This document shows positions 60,271-64,000 of a stretch of 64,000 nt of DNA, one piece after another. The notes below the pieces were generated by a model, which saw only the letters and a program-made list of their open reading frames with translations, did not search any database and was not told where the DNA came from. The position numbers and the translations under genes were made by a program. Position 1 is the first letter of the stretch, and each line of letters opens with the position of its first letter. Source of the DNA: an uncultured Tenacibaculum sp. (GTDB lineage Bacteria; Bacteroidota; Bacteroidia; Flavobacteriales; Flavobacteriaceae); contig NZ_CANLTU010000007.1 in assembly GCF_947494125.1 (NCBI RefSeq), positions 124,001 to 188,000 on the forward strand. Direction: 5' to 3'.

Positions 60271-61698
60271 TTATTTTTTTATTATAATTCTTGTTTTTCT
60301 TCCTTTACCTGTGTCTACTATTACTATATATTTACCTTTTGGTAAATTCACTCCATCAAAGAAGTATTGATAAGTTCCTGGCTCCTGAATACTAACTGGC
60401 TTAACAACTACTTCTTTGAAATTATTAAAATTTGTTATCATAACCTTAGTTGATTGCTTTTGATTTAATGAATAAGAAATTATTAAATCATTTTCAAATG
60501 GATTTGGATATAACTTAATAAATGAATTTTCTTGTTTTGAAAGAGCAGCCATAGCTTCGTTAGATAATTTTTCATTTGAATTTTTAAATTTCACATCTTT
60601 TTTCACAACAAAACTAATAGGAACACCTCGCTCATTCCATTCACTTACATGTGTTTCTATAGACCCAGTTAAATACTCCCCTGATTTTAAGCTTTTTAGA
60701 GACAAAGTAGAGGAAAGTATTTGATGTGTTAATTTTGAAGGGATCTCTTTTATAAAAGAAGTGTGAGGTAATTTAGTAGTGAATTCTTCAAAATATAAAG
60801 AGTTAGCTATTTGAGTAAAATTTACTTTTTGCTCTTGGTCATTTATTTTTACTTTCAAAATATTATTTTCTTTATTGTGATTAAACACAATCTCAAATGA
60901 CACTTTATTCTCAATATTATTACCTGACCAGTCGAAAAACAATAAATCTCCTTTCCATGTTCCGTTTAGTTTTTTAGGAGTTATATTTTGAGAATTCAAA
61001 AAAATATTTTCTTCCTTTATAATTTCTTTTGAAGTTGAGGCAATATTTTCAGCATTTGTAGTCTGATAGTTTTTAACTTCTTCTTTAAAATTAGTCCTCA
61101 ATAGTTCATTAGCTTTTGTAATATTTTTATTAACGCCATAGCCATAGTAATAACATACGCCTAGCCAATATTTAGCCATTGGGTAATCACTTTTTTGAAA
61201 CCAGCTAACTGCTTTTGTGTAATTTTGTTTTATGTTTCCAAAACCTTTTAAATATAAATAACCTAAAGTGTAAGCTGCTTTATCATTTCCTAATTCAACA
61301 GCTATTTTAAACCATTTCCTAGCTTTGTTGTAGTTTAGAGCACACCCTTTTCCATACTTGTACAGTATACCTAAATCAGCAGCAGCAATTGGATTATTTT
61401 GTTTTGCAGATGCCTTAATTAATTTAAAAGCTCTATGGTGTTTATTTTCATTATTACTATTTAGTAAAATCCGTCCCATTATCAATTGAGCTAAAGGATC
61501 TTTTGCTTCAACGCATGGAATTAAATATTCAATTGCTTTTTGTTTATCTTTTTTAAAAAGTTCATTTCCTTCCAAATGAAAGACGGCTCTGTTCATGTTA
61601 AAATTGCAATCAATTTCTTTTTTTTGAGCATGTGACATTATTGCCAACAAGCAAAATATTCCTAAAACAATTTTTGTAGTTTTCATTTTCATTTTCAT
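60271..61698 (-). CDS. Sel1-repeat protein with T9SS type A-like C-terminal tail (cassette B, gene 1)
   Basis: Full-length paralogue of 52977..54404, identical length (475 aa), same tail TRIIIKK. Confidence 0.85.
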   Translation of the reverse strand: MKMKMKTTKIVLGIFCLLAIMSHAQKKEIDCNFNMNRAVFHLEGNELFKKDKQKAIEYLIPCVEAKDPLAQLIMGRILLNSNNENKHHRAFKLIKASAKQNNPIAAADLGILYKYGKGCALNYNKARKWFKIAVELGNDKAAYTLGYLYLKGFGNIKQNYTKAVSWFQKSDYPMAKYWLGVCYYYGYGVNKNITKANELLRTNFKEEVKNYQTTNAENIASTSKEIIKEENIFLNSQNITPKKLNGTWKGDLLFFDWSGNNIENKVSFEIVFNHNKENNILKVKINDQEQKVNFTQIANSLYFEEFTTKLPHTSFIKEIPSKLTHQILSSTLSLKSLKSGEYLTGSIETHVSEWNERGVPISFVVKKDVKFKNSNEKLSNEAMAALSKQENSFIKLYPNPFENDLIISYSLNQKQSTKVMITNFNNFKEVVVKPVSIQEPGTYQYFFDGVNLPKGKYIVIVDTGKGRKTRIIIKK

Positions 61699-62418
61699 TT
61701 ATTAATAATTAAGTTTAATTTTCAAAATAAGGTGCACGTTTTTATTCACCTTTAAATAAAAGGTGTAAATAAAAATTAGCTTATACAGGATAAGTAGTTT
61801 CATAGCTATTTTAATAAAATTTCTTCTTCGCTAGTAAATATATAAATCATTTTTTAAAAAAAATATTTTTTGTTTATTATTATTTTTAAAATAGTAAACG
61901 AGAATCACGTTATACGATGATTTCCGTTATCGACTTCGTCAAACTAACAGATTTCTCCTATTATTGTCAAGGATTTACAGATTATAAATATGTTTACAAA
62001 AAAAACATAACTAATACGCTAACTTACAACAACCAGCTTCATAAGAAATTATTTCTTTTAATAGTAAAAAAAAAATGATCTTTCAAAAATGTAATATTCC
62101 TATGGTTTAATATCAAATGATTATTATTCTATTTTGGTTAAATAGCAAGGGACAACAATTAAATTAGGGACAAAATAGTCGATTAAATAAACTCTGTTAA
62201 AACTTCTACACTAAAAAAACTATAAAGAAATTCTTCTAAAAAACATCAAAAAATGGAATTAATTTACAGTACGAGAGTAGAATAAAGTGAAGAGAAAAGA
62301 TCATTAGTAATTACTTAGGGTTATTAAGAACGCTAATAAAATAATTAAACACTTGTATCACAGTTGAATACTCGAAGTAAACACCTAAACAACAACTAAT
62401 TAATCACACAACAAAAGA

Positions 62419-62471
62419 TCAACAAGCTGTCAACAATAAAGTTTACATTATATTTGTTGACAGTTTGTTGA
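62419..62471. repeat. 18-bp inverted repeat with one mismatch
   Basis: tcaacaagctgtcaacaa ... ttgttgacagtttgttga, spacer 17 bp. Confidence 0.7.
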
Positions 62472-62518
62472 ATTACTGTTAACTATCGAAAGCCTTATAC
62501 ATATTAAGGTTTCTCTTT

Positions 62519-63715
62519 TTATTTGTCAACGGTCAACGATGTTTCAATAAAATCACTTTTCAGAAACTCATAGAATCTTCCTTTTCTAGTTTCAAAGTCT
62601 ACTATTGTAGTTTGAGATGTATTTAAAGAAAGAAAATACTTTTTGTAGCTTCCATTTAAAGATTCTAATTTATAATCATCTTTTAAGCTCTTGGTAATTT
62701 TAAAACGAGTAGTTTTTATACCTTTATTTAATTTTTCAAATAAATCTGTCGCAGTATATTTTAAAACATCAACTTCAAAAGTTATAAAATCATCAATTAT
62801 TATTTCTCTAATTTCCTGACTTAAGTATGTTTTATTTCCTTTAATAACTTTATCCAAAGCGGGCGTATAGATTTGCTGCTTTGTAAACCACATTCTAGTT
62901 TTTCTTTCTGAAATAATCTCTCTATTATTTAAAAAATGTAAAAATTGTGGAATTTCATTACTAAGCTTTTTAAGCATATCTACATCCTCTAACTTAAAAG
63001 AATTTACCTTAATTACCCAGTATCTAATTTCTTTCTCATCTATCTGAATAAAATTTTCTTCATTATTAGAACATAATATAAACTTTCCAAAAAAATTAGT
63101 CTCAACCTTATCTTTTCCTTTAGATTCTATTTTATATGAACCAGCAGTTGAAAGATTTTTTATCCGTTCACTATCTTCCCTCCTATCCAAAAGAACTTCA
63201 TCAACAGAAATAATTAATTTAGACCCCCAATCACTATTAAATCGACTTCTAAAATCCTCATTTTTATTTATAGTCATGTTACCTTGAAATAATAACTTTA
63301 ACCAATTTAAAAAAGATGTTTTACCCGTATTCCGAGAATTACTTACTAAACATAAAATTGGTAAAATTTGAGTGGGTTGTTGCCAAAGTATAGTAAGATA
63401 ATCTAAGCCTAGTTCATACTGTTCTTGGAATATATGTTTTAAAAAAACCTCTGTTTTATCAAAGTTACCTTTTACTAATTCATGTTCTATTTTTTCATAT
63501 TGATTATAAAAAGAGTTTATTTCTTGTCTATAATTTTGATGATCTGGAATAGTTATAAAACCATCATACTTTTTCACTAAGTTCAAAAAATCTTTTCCTT
63601 TATCTGTGATTATCTCTCCTTTTGTCCATTTAATTAAAGTTTTTGCAGTGTCCCCACTCAAAAGAGGAACACTACAAATCTTGTAATAATCTGTACCTAT
63701 TCTAACGTAATCCAT
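62519..63715 (-). CDS. Primase-helicase-like (SF3/DUF5906-like) ATPase, mobile-element associated
   Basis: PILCLVSNSRNTGKTSFLNWLKLLF (P-loop), KLIISVDEVLLDRRED, GKFILCSNNEENFIQIDEKEIRYWVIKV. Confidence 0.75.
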   Translation of the reverse strand: MDYVRIGTDYYKICSVPLLSGDTAKTLIKWTKGEIITDKGKDFLNLVKKYDGFITIPDHQNYRQEINSFYNQYEKIEHELVKGNFDKTEVFLKHIFQEQYELGLDYLTILWQQPTQILPILCLVSNSRNTGKTSFLNWLKLLFQGNMTINKNEDFRSRFNSDWGSKLIISVDEVLLDRREDSERIKNLSTAGSYKIESKGKDKVETNFFGKFILCSNNEENFIQIDEKEIRYWVIKVNSFKLEDVDMLKKLSNEIPQFLHFLNNREIISERKTRMWFTKQQIYTPALDKVIKGNKTYLSQEIREIIIDDFITFEVDVLKYTATDLFEKLNKGIKTTRFKITKSLKDDYKLESLNGSYKKYFLSLNTSQTTIVDFETRKGRFYEFLKSDFIETSLTVDK

Positions 63716-63721
63716 AATTAT

Positions 63722-64000
63722 TTAGAGTTTAAAATTTAGGAAAACTCGATTAGGAGCTACATTATGCTTCCAATCAAAAAAAATGCTTGCACCTGTCAAA
63801 GACTTATCTTTTATATAATTACAGTCAATTTCTTTCTCTAATAATTGCCATTTAAACCTTGGATTAATTCCGATCAAATCTTTAATCTTATCAATCTCGT
63901 TTGCATAAAAATCTAAATGTTTAGTTAGAAGAGAATCAGAAATTCTATTGAACTTTAATTTATGTATTTCAGATTGCAGATTATCAGCTATAAAAATCAG
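63722..64000 (-). CDS. Hypothetical protein, cut by window edge
   Basis: 93 open codons to the edge ending ...DWKHNVAPNRVFLNFKL*, directly upstream of the primase-helicase-like gene. Confidence 0.6.
   Translation of the reverse strand: MIFIADNLQSEIHKLKFNRISDSLLTKHLDFYANEIDKIKDLIGINPRFKWQLLEKEIDCNYIKDKSLTGASIFFDWKHNVAPNRVFLNFKL

Overview
AT-rich Flavobacteriia-type (Bacteroidota) chromosomal window. The evidence is T9SS sorting domains, TonB receptor style, and a tmRNA with a GENNYALAA tag. Most of it is ordinary chromosome: trkA/trkH, radC, mpl, kdsA, an alpha-2-macroglobulin, a TonB receptor + phytase pair, peptidases, transglutaminases, creD and ssrA. Four accessory regions stand out. (1) ~8.7-17.6 kb: two tandem units, each a large T9SS surface protein followed by a nearly identical 55-aa exported-peptide-like ORF missing from the ORF track. 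They are followed by a PqqD-like/HPr-kinase-like protein and a nucleotidyltransferase, a candidate peptide-modification locus. (2) 43.4-50.5 kb: a defence operon next to ssrA (Type IIG-like R-M, RloC/PrrC-like ATPase, membrane protein, Mrr-like nuclease). (3) 50.67-50.86 kb: 19 GCAACA-type hexamers at a mean 10.6-bp spacing, i.e. a helically phased array. (4) 52.98-61.70 kb: two mirror-image three-gene cassettes (Sel1-repeat protein with T9SS tail, ~730-aa secreted protein with related N-terminus and divergent C-terminus, small unrelated membrane/lipoprotein gene). This layout resembles polymorphic effector/immunity modules and is my best candidate for an undescribed system. A duplicated ACTTTG-N5-CAAAGT operator around a small winged-helix regulator was also seen. 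All family calls are by eye; no searches were run.
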